Below are positions 1 to 11,330 of a DNA stretch of 64,000 bases, one piece after another. Location of the stretch: contig NC_091298.1 in NCBI RefSeq assembly GCF_038502225.1, forward strand, positions 38,408,972 through 38,472,971, read 5' to 3'. The notes beneath the pieces were generated by a model. The model had not been told where the DNA came from and did no database searches. It saw only the letters and a list, made by a program, of their open reading frames with translations. Numbering within the stretch: the first letter of the stretch is position 1; each line of letters starts with the position of its first letter. The stretch comes from Cherax quadricarinatus. Lineage: Eukaryota; Arthropoda; Malacostraca; Decapoda; Parastacidae. The position numbers and the translations under genes were made by a program.

Positions 1-1192
1 CGTATTGTTTTGTGCCACTGGAGAGAGGGTTTCGGACATTTTTGGATCCATTCCAGGATTAGCCTTTGCCACCGAAGTGGCTAGTTTACTGTGCAACCCA
101 TATCAATCCTGTGGACGGTAGCTCACAAAAGGCCTAGGATCAGGCTCATCTTTAAAGCCTTTTAAATCCCTGGCTGTAACAAAGTCAGGCCACAATTTCC
201 TCCATGCTGACTTCATGGTCCTGGAAGACATTCTCCCCAAACTTTGTCTGTAAGCCTCAAGCAGGTGAGTATAATGAAATGGTCCTTCCAGAACTTCCTG
301 AGGGTTAAATTTGTTTCTGAAGTGATTTCAAAAGACCTTTTAAAAAGTTCTTTGGTGTAGAAATGACATACTGGTCTATGGGCTAGATGAGAGGAGCGGT
401 TTTAGGAGGCAAGAACTTCACTGTTATATAACTGAGCTCCTCCAGCAACTCGTTTCTCGAGCTTGGAAGGTGAGCCGGAGTATTATCCATAAGTAAAAGG
501 GCACTGAGTGGCAGTTGTGTTTTAATGAGGTAGTTTTTGACAGTGGGAGCAAAGATCTCATGAACCCACTCAATAAAAAATTGTCTTGTTACCCAAGCTT
601 TCGTGTTGGCCCTCCACATAACACACAATTTGTTTTTTTATAACATTGTTCTTCTTTAAAGAAGATTTACGGAATGATAAACAAGAGCTTCAATTTCAAG
701 TCCCCACTTGCATTACCACATTGGCTTGTGTCATGGCACTGACTTTATTTCTTCAGTTATGTAGGTCCTCTTGGACATTTTCTTCCAGAAGAGGCTTGTT
801 TCGTCACAGTTAAACATTTGTTAGCGGACAAACCCCTCAGCCTCTACGTACTCTTGGAATTCAGTAACAAACTTTTCAACAGCCACTTTGTCAGCACTGA
901 CAGCCTCCCCATGCCTAGCCACACTGTAAATGCCACTTATTTTCATAAAATTATCAAATCAATCCCTACTAGCCCTGAAGGATGAGTTTCAGCACTTATT
1001 CCGTTTTTTCAGGTCATCGTGCTATCGATTCATTGTCCATTGTGCATTCTGTGAGCATGTGACCCGAGCCATTCGCGTTGTTGGTCGACAACCAAGAGAA
1101 TGTACGAAAACCAGGACAATTTTGTCTCGAACTCCTCGTTCGAAAACCGGTTTGTTGAACAAGTAATGTAGCCAAGAACCGAGGTTCCACTG
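1..1192 (-). mobile_element. Tigger/pogo-type DNA transposon, 5' part, degraded
   Basis: Minus-strand relic of a DDE transposase of the Tigger/pogo (Tc1-mariner superfamily) type. The best piece is an 81-residue open stretch at 383-628 with the block LLLMDNTPAH, which in this family carries the second catalytic Asp, and VKFLPPKTAPLI. The next residues should read QPMDQ, but the Gln codon is a stop. Upstream, around 780-840, NCDETSLFWKKM matches the block around the first catalytic Asp. Frames shift between pieces, so it is a pseudogene. The outer end is at 1192: read on the minus strand the element starts CAGTGGAACCTCGG, a plausible terminal inverted repeat, and it is followed by TA (1193-1194), the target of this superfamily. 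The other end lies beyond the left window edge. Confidence 0.75.
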
Positions 1193-1229
1193 TAGTAGGT
1201 TGGTAGACAGCAACCACACAGGGAGACAC

Positions 1230-3165
1230 TACTGTCCTACCAAATGAGTGTGAAACTAAAACCTGCAGTAGTTTTTTGCTTTCTTTGCTGTTGTCTTTTC
1301 TTACTGTCTCATAAATACATGAGATGACATGTGCATCAAGCTACTTCTACTTACGTATAGTTCACACTGCACATGCAGATACATATATGACTTTATAGAG
1401 CCATCTGAGTTTTCTGGTGATTTCTTAATAGTTCTTCTTCACATATAATTTCTTTTCTTCTACATAGGGAAATGAAGAATCCTTCCGTAAGCCATGTGTG
1501 TCGTAAAGGGTGACTAAATTGACGTGAGGAAGAGGTTAGTAATCCCTCCTGTATTTTATTACTAAATTTAAAAAGACGAGATATTTAAATTTGTGATGGT
1601 TGAATGTGTGTGGATGTAGTGGATATCCAAGATTTAAGCGAAAAAAATGGTGAGGAGCAGGAGATTTCCAGTGGAGAAAAATTTATGGAATTATGTCAAT
1701 GGCATCTGCATGACTTAGAATTACGGAAGGAGTAGCGGTAATGTTGATTGATCATTTTTGGAAAGAAAAAAGAGAATATAAATATAGGAATTAAAGGATT
1801 ATGTGTATTAAAATAAGGATGGGATGAAAAAAGTGGGAGAAGTTAACCGAGTGTTTAAGATGCTTTGAACCAAGTGAGAAAGTAATTGTGGAGAAGGAAC
1901 TAAATGCTAATTGGTAATTAGGAATACGTATCTTAAAAAAAAGAGGATAAAAAAAGTACACGAGATATGATGTAGGGCGCAATGACTGCTGTTTGTTAGA
2001 CTACGTATTAATAGATATAAGGATGATGGGTAGACTTCCGCATAATAATAATAATATCTTTATTTCTACCAGTATATGTACAAGGTATACAGGCCTAGCT
2101 GACATCAATGACATACTACTATATAGAAAGCCGCTTGTTATGCAAAACATTTCAGGCAAATTGGGTCAGTTTTGTCTCAGGCTGCGACGCACACCAGTCG
2201 ACTAACACCCAGGTACCCATTTTATATTGATGGGTGAACATGGACAGCAGGTGTCTTATGGAAACGCGTCCTCATGTTTTCCAGCCGTAACGGAGATTCA
2301 AACTCCGGACTTCAGTGTGTGAGCTGAGTGCGCTAGCGACCGAGCTACGGGTTGTGCGTGTTTGTAGAGGGGTAACAGATATATCTGATCATTATTTAGT
2401 TGTAGCTACAGTTAGAGCAAGAGGTAGATTCGGATACATGAAAAATGGCATCACTGAGTAAGAGAGAAAGAAGTAAACGTTTGTTAATTAAAGAAGGAAG
2501 CAACTGTTGAGAGAAAGATGGGATAGAGAGAATATAGGTGATGATGATGAGGAGGAGGTCGAAAATGCATGTTGTAGATTTAAGAATGCAGTGTTAGAGT
2601 GTGCAGCAGACAGTTGTGCATATAGGAGCGTAGGTGCAGTAGGAAAGAGAAGCTTTTGGTAGAATAAGAAGGTAAAGATATTGGTAAGGAAGAAGTGTGC
2701 ATAAGAGAGGATTTTACAAAGAGGAAGTGATGTATGGAGAGTGGAATATAATGGAGAGTAAAAGAGGTTATGAGAGTCGTGAAGAAGTGAAAGAGAGAAA
2801 ATGACACAGTGAGTAAGGGTTTTTTTTTAACAAATTTTGTGGAGAATAAGAAAAAAGTTTTGGCCTGAGATTACTGAATTAAGAAGGCTTAGAAAGTGAG
2901 CGCATTCAGAGAGGAGTTATTATACAGGAAGGGGGAAGTATTGAGAAGATAAAAGGCATATACTGAGTAGCTGCTAAATAATGATGAAGACAGAGAATAA
3001 GTCATTTTCTGTAATGGGCAGAAAGTTAAAACAACTTTTAGGAGTAAGGAAGATCAAGATGTGAGTGTGGGGGAGATGAGACGGTAGGGAGACTGAAAGG
3101 GGTAAGTTACCTAAAGATTGGTAGAGAGCGTGAGGAAAAGAGCCAAAACACGGCATAAGAATTTT
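1230..3165 (+). mobile_element. LINE-A copy 1: 5' UTR and endonuclease region, degraded
   Basis: Non-LTR retrotransposon relic. Positions 1260-1590 match the 5' leader also present at 45,232-45,560 (shared blocks CTACTTCTACTTAC and TCCGTAAGCCATG). From about 1590 the endonuclease/reverse-transcriptase ORF is traceable in pieces: LLDYVLIDIRMMGR just before 2040 and, after the SINE insertion, GVTDISDHYLVVATVR at about 2370-2430, the C-terminal end of an AP-type endonuclease (SDH motif). At 2980-3080 the text parallels 21,320-21,400 of LINE-A copy 3 (VSMGE-type block). Many stops and frameshifts. The reverse transcriptase proper is missing; the copy ends where an opposite-strand LINE tail begins. 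Confidence 0.65.
2041..2352 (-). mobile_element. tRNA-derived SINE inserted in LINE-A
   Basis: On the minus strand the unit starts CCCGTAGCTCGGTCGCTAG (A-box like) and has GAGTTTGAATCTC about 45 bases later (B-box like), so the head resembles a tRNA gene. The tail ends in a short ATT repeat at 2041-2055. It interrupts the LINE-A endonuclease between the IRMMGR and ISDHYL blocks. No clear target-site duplication is visible. Confidence 0.6.
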
Positions 3166-3172
3166 TCTTACA

Positions 3173-3590
3173 CACAGGCAGTCTCTCACTAAGGTAGGAT
3201 GACCCGAAAAAGAAGAAACTTTTTCACCATCATTCACTCCATCACTGACTTGCCGGAGGTGCACTGACACTACAGCTGAGATATCCATCCAAACCGCAGT
3301 ATCCGCATCCCTTCTTCAGAGTGCATCTTCTTCAATATTTGCTGATACATTTGCCGGCTCGGGGCTTTTCCAGATGATGACCCAGCCTTGGCTCCCAGTC
3401 ATGGGAGCGTCTTGCAGGGCATGCCATCTGCGCGGCAGCTGGCGATGCGAGGAAGGCTGATAAAGCTGCACAGGAGCAGGCAGTGTCAGGAAGGACCGAG
3501 AAAGCGACCATTACAGTGACCTCTGGAGCTTCAGGCAGCAGTCAGAGCGCTGGGTAAGGTCAGTTTCATTGTGACTGGTGGAAGGAAGCT
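3173..3590 (-). mobile_element. LINE-A type 3' UTR and tail, minus strand
   Basis: Read on the minus strand, 3320-3173 contains GCACTCTGAAG, CAGTGATGGAGTGAATGATG, GTGAAAAAGTTTC and a GGGTCATCCTACCTTAGTG block. These match the LINE-A 3' end seen at 6300-6460 and 23,140-23,218. The tail end points left, into the truncated plus-strand LINE-A copy. The gag-like ORF at 3593-5165 lies directly upstream on the same strand. Confidence 0.6.
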
Positions 3591-3592
3591 TG

Positions 3593-5165
3593 CTAATGGG
3601 CTGTAGCGCTTTTAATATTTGTAAAGTTAGTTCTTGATACTTGGATAACTCTGATCTTGGTGTAGTTGTCTTCTAGAAACTCTGCGATGTCTTCCAGCAT
3701 TTCGTCAGTGCTGAACAGATATTCAGGTTCGCCAGTGAACTTGTCAGTTCCCTCACGGAGTCGAGTGTGGAGTTCTTTGTAATGCATAGCCTCACTGTAT
3801 TGGTCTGTTGTGTAGAACTTTATTCCATGTCATTTGGCGTACTTATATGGCGGATGTGGACGGGCTTTTGCTCTGGTCGAGTTTTCCTTTTAGTGTGCTG
3901 GTGGTTGGGGAGTAGCAGTGGATGTGTCAGTCGTTGGTGTGCTGTCAGTGGTGCTGTTTGCAGGAGAGGAGGGAGACTAGGTTGAGATCTCTGACTAGTC
4001 CGTGTTCTTGGTGGAGGAAGTCGGTGGAAGCATCTCATTGGTGGGATTCTGAGGCGGCTCGTCACCAGTAAGAGATAGTGGTGGTGACTTATAGGTCTCG
4101 AGACATTGACGATATTTGTGATGTGGATTATGCTTGAAGAAGGTGGAGACACCAGGAATGTTAAACTGGGCATGTTGTTTAGCCAGAAGAGTTCATTGAT
4201 GGTGGTGTTGAAGGATCCAGGTATGGCCATATTGTGCATATTGGTATACATCATGCAGTAGTGGATTTTTTGTAGATTTATCGGCAGGTATTGACGGTAA
4301 TGTGTTGGTGATGGAGGATGAAGTCTGAGTAGCCTTCAGTATTTTGGTGGTGTCTGCTTGCAGTTTTGTGATTGCAGCATATGTTGGAGATACTGCAGTT
4401 TTTTTTTTTTTGTCGTTGTTCTAGGTTCTTCATGAGTATTTATCTTCTTATTGGGCGTTGGCAGCGAGAGTGTGATATTCATTCTTACAGTTCAGGCATC
4501 TTGGTGGAGCGGTGGTGGAACACTGCTGCAGATTGAGCAGAAATTTTTATCCCTGACAGGACAATCCTTGGTGGTATACAAGTAAGAGTACCAGCTGTAA
4601 TATTGTATGATGTGTTAGAATCTCTCTACCTCAATGTATTTTGGATTGATGTGGAAGTAAAGGATTGTCATTCACTCGGCGAGAGCTTGGGCTGCCATGC
4701 TGACGTCAGTGAAGGTGACCTTTAGTTGTGTATTTTGGTAATGTGTTCCGCAGAGGCCCATCTATTGATACTATCTTAATTTCTTCAATAAGTTGGGTTG
4801 TTATAAGTTTGTCCAGTCTTTTGAGGAACACAGTTCTCTTGGCCCTCAAAGCTGTGGAAAGCATGACTTGAAATCCTTGTTCATGCAGAGTGGTTGTAGC
4901 GTTGGTGATGATAAATTTTCAGCTTTAGTGTCGCCAGTACAGACTATAATGAAAGCAGACTGGAGCGTGAGAATCGCATTAAATTCGACCTGCAACCTGC
5001 GCTAACGGCAGATGCAAGTACCAGTTTGGACAAGTGGTTTGATCTTCACACGGTTTGAGAAATGTGTCGTGGACGAGCATGGAAGAGGGCGAATGCAGAA
5101 GTAAAGGTTCCCCTCCCCAACGGGGATCACAGGGATACGATGATTGTTGAAAAAAGGATGAGAGT
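3593..5165 (-). pseudogene. gag-like ORF1 of a non-LTR element, frameshifted
   Basis: Minus-strand pieces read as an ORF1/gag-type RNA-binding protein. Zinc-knuckle remnants lie near 4470-4590: TTKDCPVRDKNFCSICSS followed, after a frameshift, by PPRCLNCKNEYHTLAAN. Upstream (5165-4970) are FFNNHRIPVIPVG and FSNRVKIKPLV, like the N-terminal part of such proteins. The C-terminal piece at 3593-3787 is 64 residues and charged (ELHTRLREGTDKFTGEPEYL). A low-complexity Pro/Thr/Ser stretch lies between. No reverse transcriptase follows; the next downstream sequence is a LINE-A type 3' UTR. ORF1 proteins of this class coat element RNA. The type call is moderately supported; the clade is not resolved. 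Confidence 0.5.
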
Positions 5166-5169
5166 GCAG

Positions 5170-6180
5170 GCATTGTACTTTCCACTTTATACCCCACTTT
5201 CCATCTACTAAAGAATTATATTCCATCCAAGTCATCCTATTTCGTTCCATTTTCTCTAAGTGTCCAAACCACCTCAACAACCCCTCCTCATCCCCCACAT
5301 TTGCTTCTTTCTCCAAGCTATGAATACTCAGCATAATATTCACACCACATTTTGCCTTCCTACATGTCATCGCCACTGACTCTAGAATCCTCCTCGCTGC
5401 AACATTCACAACCCAAGCTTCATACGCATGTAAGAGTGTTAGTAACAATGTTCTCTTATACATTCCCCCTTTTCTCTCAATGGATAACGTTCTTTGTCTC
5501 CTTGTCAGTTCTATGGTTCACCTCGTTTTTCAAAGACCTGATATCCGACAAGTCCACTCCCTCCAGACTCCCTGACTTCAATTTGATATTCAGTCTTTTA
5601 TTACATATATTTTAGTTACCCATCATCATTCTGTCCTTTCCTGTGTTCACTTCTAATTTTCTTCTTTTGCATTCCCTTCCAAAATCGCCAAATAACCTTG
5701 CAACTTCTCTGCAGCAACTCTCAAAAGCACCGTCTCATTGCCAAAAATCGACTGTAACAGCTCCTATTTTTTCTTTTTAGATTCTTTATCTTTTAATCCC
5801 ACAGATCGCTTTAGTATCCCAGCATTCACTTTGTTAACAGCACCATTTATGAATATGTTAAACTGCAACGAAAATATGGTAATCCTGTTAACGGCCTACA
5901 TTTACTGGAAAATATTCTCCCCCTCTCCTTATAGCTACTCTTAACTGCTTTTAGTAACCTATCTTCTATTACATACATTCGCACATCTGACACATTGCTT
6001 GCTCCCCTATCCACATAATTATTTGCCTTTTCTAAATATATAAATGCAATGAAACTTCCATATCCCTATATAAATACTGTACACTTATGTGCTTCAATGT
6101 AAACATTTGGTCTACACATCCCCTGCCCTTCCTTAAACTTTGCTCATCTGCGATCTTGCTCTCCGTCTTTTCTTTACATA
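5170..6180 (-). mobile_element. LINE-A copy 2, reverse-transcriptase part (inverted segment)
   Basis: Minus-strand LINE-A reverse transcriptase relic, clearly homologous to 21,650-22,740. Shared blocks include the start at 6180 (KIADEQS against RIAD.QG), GRGCVDQ, the DLEKAYDRVDR region near 5990-6040 (decayed), and the C-terminal part at 5210-5463: LLHAYEAWVVNVAARRIL, GLLRWFGHLEKMERNRM. Several deletions and frameshifts. It abuts a plus-strand LINE-A 3' UTR at 6186, which suggests that both are parts of one insertion with an inverted 5' segment. Confidence 0.7.
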
Positions 6181-6185
6181 GGGGT

Positions 6186-6462
6186 CAGTGGAGGCAAGTG
6201 GTTTTTATGACTTGACGTGCTGTTGGAGTGCGAGGTACCATACATTTATGAACGAATTCAGGTAAACCAGTTAGCTGACTTAAGTCCTAGAGGTAGGAAG
6301 CACAGTGCCTGCACTCTGAAGGAGGGCTGGAGATATTGCAATTTGGACGGGCGTCTGAGGTGTAATGTCAACGCGCCTCTGGCAAGGCGGTGATGGACTG
6401 GGTGAGGGTGAAAGCGTTTTTTTTTTTTGTGTCTCCCTTCCTCGCTGGAAAACAGCTTATAT
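6186..6462 (+). mobile_element. LINE-A copy 2, 3' UTR (sense segment)
   Basis: Plus-strand LINE-A 3' untranslated region. It shares GACGTGCTGTTGGAGTG, GGAAGCACAGTGCCTGC, CTCTGAAGGAGGG and the GTGATGGACTGGGTG tail start with the 3' end of copy 3 (22,860-23,218). It begins right where the reverse-transcriptase ORF would end. Confidence 0.65.
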
Positions 6463-6696
6463 TTTTTTTAGAAGTGTGTGTATGTATTCTTTTATGTATA
6501 TGCATATTTGCAGGTAAATCCTTTATATGTATGTATATTATGCATATATGTATATATGTATGTGTGGATTTGTATGTATATTTTAATGTGTATATGTGCC
6601 AATATACAGAATATATTCGTGCAAATGCATGGTTGTATATATGCATGTGCAGATGTATGCAGGTATATTTATACATGCACACACACACACACCTAG
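6463..6696. repeat. degenerate TATG/ATAT-rich tract ending in (CA)n
   Basis: Low-complexity stretch of TATG-, GCATATATG- and GTATAT-like words, ending in a short (AC)n at 6676-6692. Long open frames here reflect composition only. Confidence 0.8.
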
Positions 6697-6760
6697 TAGC
6701 GATCAGTGAAGAGGCGGGGCCAGGAGCTCGGACTCGACCCCCGCAACCTCAACTAGGTGA
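6697..6760 (+). mobile_element. 3' end of a LINE-B (CR1/L2-like) copy
   Basis: Contains AGTGAAGAGGCGGGGCCAGG and CGACCCCCGCAACC followed by AGGTGAGTA, then (CA)n. The same block is found on the minus strand at 39,918-39,966, where it follows the LINE-B reverse-transcriptase C terminus. This is therefore a strongly 5'-truncated LINE-B copy of about 60 bases. Confidence 0.65.
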
Positions 6761-7519
<759 letters not shown>

Positions 7520-8740
7520 ATATAAGTCGAGCCGAATAGGTAAAACTTGCGATTCTGGCTTAAATAGCAACGCTCTTGTAAGGTATTTTCTGTAGAATAT
7601 AAGCTATGCTCTGGAGTCCCAAACAAGCGTGTCAATATATCATTCAGTAACTGAATACAGAATAATGATACACTTTTTTGGGTTCAATGACCCTCGTATC
7701 ACAGGTTAATAGTAACTTCTAATAAGTTGTTAACTAGCTATCTGCTGCGCAGCTGACTAAATCAGTGTCCTATCTTTTCAGACGTACCTGGGTATTTGTA
7801 GCTTACCCACAGGTTTATTCCTGGTTCTTGACAATAATGCAACTCGCTGTCGTTGTCCTGATTGATGTCGTAGTATCCTATGAGACACTGTTAGTCATAC
7901 ACACTGTTAGTTAATACACACTGTCTATACACACTGTTACACTACACTGTCTTTCAGTCTTTGCCCTTTCACAGTAATGTCACTACAGGAATCTAAGCAC
8001 ACTTCACTGCAATTATTCTACCGCGAATGTTGAGATGCATTGATGCATAGAAACGCGCGATTCACTTGTTTTGTCCACTCTAATAGCGTGAAAGACGAGT
8101 TGCTTGCTGTACCAGCACGTACAGCACTCTGCCCTGAGACACGCCTCTCAGCCCTTGCTGCTCTCTTACAAAGGATCTGCTGATTTCAGCGTTATTTCAC
8201 TTCCTTGCTAAACATTGCAACATAATCCGTTACAGGATGGCAGATTTCTTATTGTCTGGTCATAGACGATAGTTTATGTTAGCCTCAACTTGTAAATAAA
8301 GTGGGTGCAGGGTTTTCCTTAATTTTTCTGCTACAGTAAGAGAGTAATTTTCTCTCATTAACCCACCCTATAGTTGCAACACTGGCTTCTTGCAAGGAGT
8401 GGCGTGATTATGACTCACGCTGATAGCTGCTGCTTCTAATTTGATCATGCGGAAGCAAGAGAGGCTATCAGCTCCTCTTGAGGGCTGAATTCCTCACGGG
8501 GCTGAGTGGGGCTGAAAGGGCTGAAAGAGCTGATACCCCCCGTCATTTCTGGAGAAATTTTCTCTACACTTGTCGAATAAGGCAAGCGAAAATTTGTGAA
8601 TGCAATAATTTCGCAAAAATCATTCTCAACCAAACGACAAAAAAAATATATTCCATTGTGTTTGTTTATTTATTATTAAATTATTGTAAACTTATCTAAA
8701 AAATATTTAGCTGGATTAGGCTAAATTAAGACTTGATTTG
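7520..8740 (+). repeat. interspersed repeat split by an LTR
   Basis: 7520-7576 (GCCGAATAGGTAAAACTTG, CTTAAATAGCAACGCTCT) and 8569-8740 (GAATAAGGCAAGCGAAAATT, TGCAATAATTTCGC, TTAGGCTAAATTAAG) read as two halves of one repeat that I remember as abundant in decapod sequences. The LTR-like block 7577-8568 sits between them. Confidence 0.5.
7577..8568 (-). mobile_element. solo LTR, related to the BEL-side LTR at 15,256
   Basis: On the minus strand it starts TGTAGAGAAAATTTCTCCAG at 8568 and ends CCTTACA at 7577, i.e. TG...CA termini, about 992 bp. Its first 300 bases align with 15,256-15,560 (TATCAGC, CAGCCC runs, GCAACTA, ATTAAGGAAA, CCTGCACCCAC). No gag or pol of its own adjoins it. The expected 5-bp target duplication is not visible (GCTCT left, CTTGT right). 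Confidence 0.5.
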
Positions 8741-10548
8741 GTGCTCAGTAAGCTGGAAGAAGAGAATTTAAATATAAAAGTATCTGTCAGCTTTTTAGAT
8801 CACAGATCAAATTTCTTGGTCACATAATCACTCCTAGAAGTGCTATGACCAACCAGAGTAAAGTAACTGCTGTCCAATTTTTTTCAGCTCCAAGGATCTT
8901 ACTGCTGAATCCGTAAGATCCTTTGTAGGCTTAGTAGGTTTCTTTAGATCCTTCATTGCCAGTTTTTTTTTTTTTTAGTATTATTGCAGTTTCTCTGAGT
9001 TGCGTTAGAAAGATGCTCCTATTATTTGGACCTTCTGTCAAGAGGGAGCATTTCAAATATTAAAAAAGAAAAACTAACTTCTGCTCCCGTTTTGACATTC
9101 CCAGATTTTTCAACGCCTTTTTATCTGACAACCAATCCTAGTTCCATCGGCATAAGTGCTGTCCTAGCTCAAAAGATCAATAGCAAGTACAACCCAGTTG
9201 CATTTGCTAGTCGTTTCTTCACCGAGGTTAAACATAATTATGCCGTAACCGGGCAAGATGCATTAGCTATAATTTGGTATCTAAAGCACTTTCGAGACAT
9301 TATATACCAGTACCCTGTTCAAGTTATGGCAGATTATGCTCCACTGATTTCACTATTCCAGAGTAAACAGCCTACTGGAAGATCAGCCAGATTGTTCTTT
9401 ATCTTGCAAGAGTTCAGTCCGACCTTTCAACACTTGCCAGGCAATTCAAATGTAGTCACAGTTGCATTATCGCAACCCATTAGGGCAGTAGTTACCGATC
9501 CTCCATTGAGAGCAGATGATGTAAAAAGTGCGCAAAGAACAGATCCTATATAGTCTGGTATGATTCGATTCCTTTTGAAGGAAGACTGAACTCTGTGAAA
9601 CCACCAGTACCTCTCAGTGACTTTAATATGAACTATGAATTACTGTACCGCACAGCTGACCTGGGTATTTCTAGTAGAAGTAATTCCAAGGTCACTAGTG
9701 AATGTAGCCCTGCAGCTAGTTCTTAATGTACCAGGTGTTGCACACCTTGGTATGGATTGTTCAGTAAAGCAAGCTAGGTTGAAATACTTTTGCCCTTGTT
9801 TATTAACAGATATTTTAAAGTATGTGAAGAAATGCAATTTTTGCATACAGTACGAAGGTAATGTTGGTGGAACAAATAGAATCCAGGTTTATCCCACTAC
9901 CAGCAAACCTTGGGAAAAAGTGTCGTTAGATTTATTGACTAATTTCCAGCGTTCCCTCTATGGCAATAACCATGTGTGTGATGGAAGACCAGTTCACACG
10001 ATACGACGAGTTAGTACCTATAACAAATAACATTCCCGAGACAGTAGCTAAAGCGTTTCAAGAACATACAAGCTGCAGACATGCTACTCCTAAGTTCATT
10101 GTAACTAATAAAAAAGGTGAATTCTGCAATGAGATTCTTTAAAAGTTGTGTACTTTCTACAAGGTCTCTAAGTCAACTATGATCCCTTACCATCCTGTCA
10201 GCAATGGCTTAGCTGAAAGGACAAACAAAAAAGTGCTTGACGTCTTGAGACCAACAATTATTCCCAATAGTGCAACATGGGATGAAGATATACCTGATGA
10301 ACAGTGTGCTGTAAATCTGCATAAAATGTCTGTAGGAAATACCCCGCATTGTGCCTTGTATTGTGTTGATAAACATGTATCATATGAATTGTTGTATCCG
10401 CTCCACAACCTTGTTATAATGAAGATGATTTTATAACGACTCATACCAGTTTAGTACAAAGCATTTTTAGAAGAATCCGAGAAACACTTTAAAAGTCAAC
10501 AGCAGATTTCTGCTCTAGCAAAGTCAATCAGTCTGTTTCCTAGTTTTT
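8741..10548 (+). pseudogene. Ty3/gypsy pol, 3' half: RT end, RNase H, integrase (inverted segment)
   Basis: Plus strand. It starts inside reverse transcriptase with KLEEENLNIKVS and FLGHIITP (8741-8860), then the connection region SFVGLVGFF-like at 8920-8950. RNase H occupies 9026-9553: LTTNPSSIGISAVLAQ, VAFASRFF and HNYAVTGQDALAII correspond to the DAS..G.GAVL and TE.E.LA blocks of gypsy RNase H; here the usual Asp of DAS is replaced (TTN). Integrase follows in several frames: a zinc-binding region near 9730-9850 (HLGMDC...CNFCIQY, consistent with HHCC), the catalytic core (WEKVSLDLLTNF) at 9910-9950 and HPVSNGLAERTNKKVL at 10,190-10,240. Stops and frameshifts make it non-coding. Gag and the N-terminal RT lie on the opposite strand to the right. 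Confidence 0.8.
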
Positions 10549-11330
10549 AAATATACCGATCATATTGTCTAAGTACACCATGAGTGTGTTACCTATGAAG
10601 CCTGGAAATATGTTCGTCATGACCCTCAAGAACTGCTAGGTGAGGAGCACAACCAAAAGAAAATTCTGACAAAATGGTAATGACCTGTTGAAGTGAAAAG
10701 AGCAGGTAACTGTCCTTATGAAGAGGGACTTGCCAAAACCCTTTTAACAAGTCTATGGTCGAAAAGACTGTTTTCTCCAATATTATGTAGCAAGTCACCA
10801 AGAACAGGAAGTGGGAAACGATCTGGTATCGTTTTAGGATTCAACTTCCTAAAGACAATCACCAGGTGCCAAGTGCCATTCTTTTTGGGTGCTAGAATCA
10901 TTGGTGTATTCCAGGGTAAACTGCTATGTGCGATTTTGCCGTCATTAATATCTGGTTGACTAACTTCTCTGCAATAACAAATTGTGAATGAGGAATTCTG
11001 TATGCAGATACATAAATAAATCTGGTTCCAGGTTCAAGTGGAATATGATCAAAAAATAGGTTCGTTAAACTCATCTTCTCACCTTGGAAAACAATGGTTC
11101 TTAGACGTTCGTTCAATACATGCAACAAACTTATAACTTTATCGGGGAAGGCAGTTACAGCTAGTTTTTTTCTCTCTCTCTGCTGGTGAGGCAGACGGAC
11201 TCTCCCTGGGTGAAATAGCACTGACCCACTGGTCAGTGACCACTCGTCCCCTACCCGAACAGGATACAGATAAATAAAATACAGATATAGATAGTGAACA
11301 AGGTAAATGAGTGTTGTGTTCACTCTGAGG
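10549..11330 (-). pseudogene. Ty3/gypsy pol, 5' half: N-terminal reverse transcriptase
   Basis: Minus strand. Reverse-transcriptase blocks in order: HIPLEPGTRFIY-VSAYRIPHSQ (11,050-10,960), APKKNGTWHLVIVFRKLN and IPDRFPLPVLGDLLHNIG (10,900-10,780), VFSTIDLLKGFWQVPLH (10,770-10,720), then NTLMVYLDNMIGIF at about 10,590-10,549, where the catalytic YLDD appears as YLDN. The first catalytic Asp block FSTIDL is kept. Frameshifts separate the blocks. The text breaks about 15 residues before the point where the plus-strand segment resumes at 8741, so the two fit as one pol. Confidence 0.8.

Noticed and set aside
3820..4254. 144-residue Pro/Ser/Thr-rich protein as an independent gene
   Set aside because: It lies in frame-shifted continuity with the gag-like ORF1 relic and is better read as part of it or as its shadow frame.
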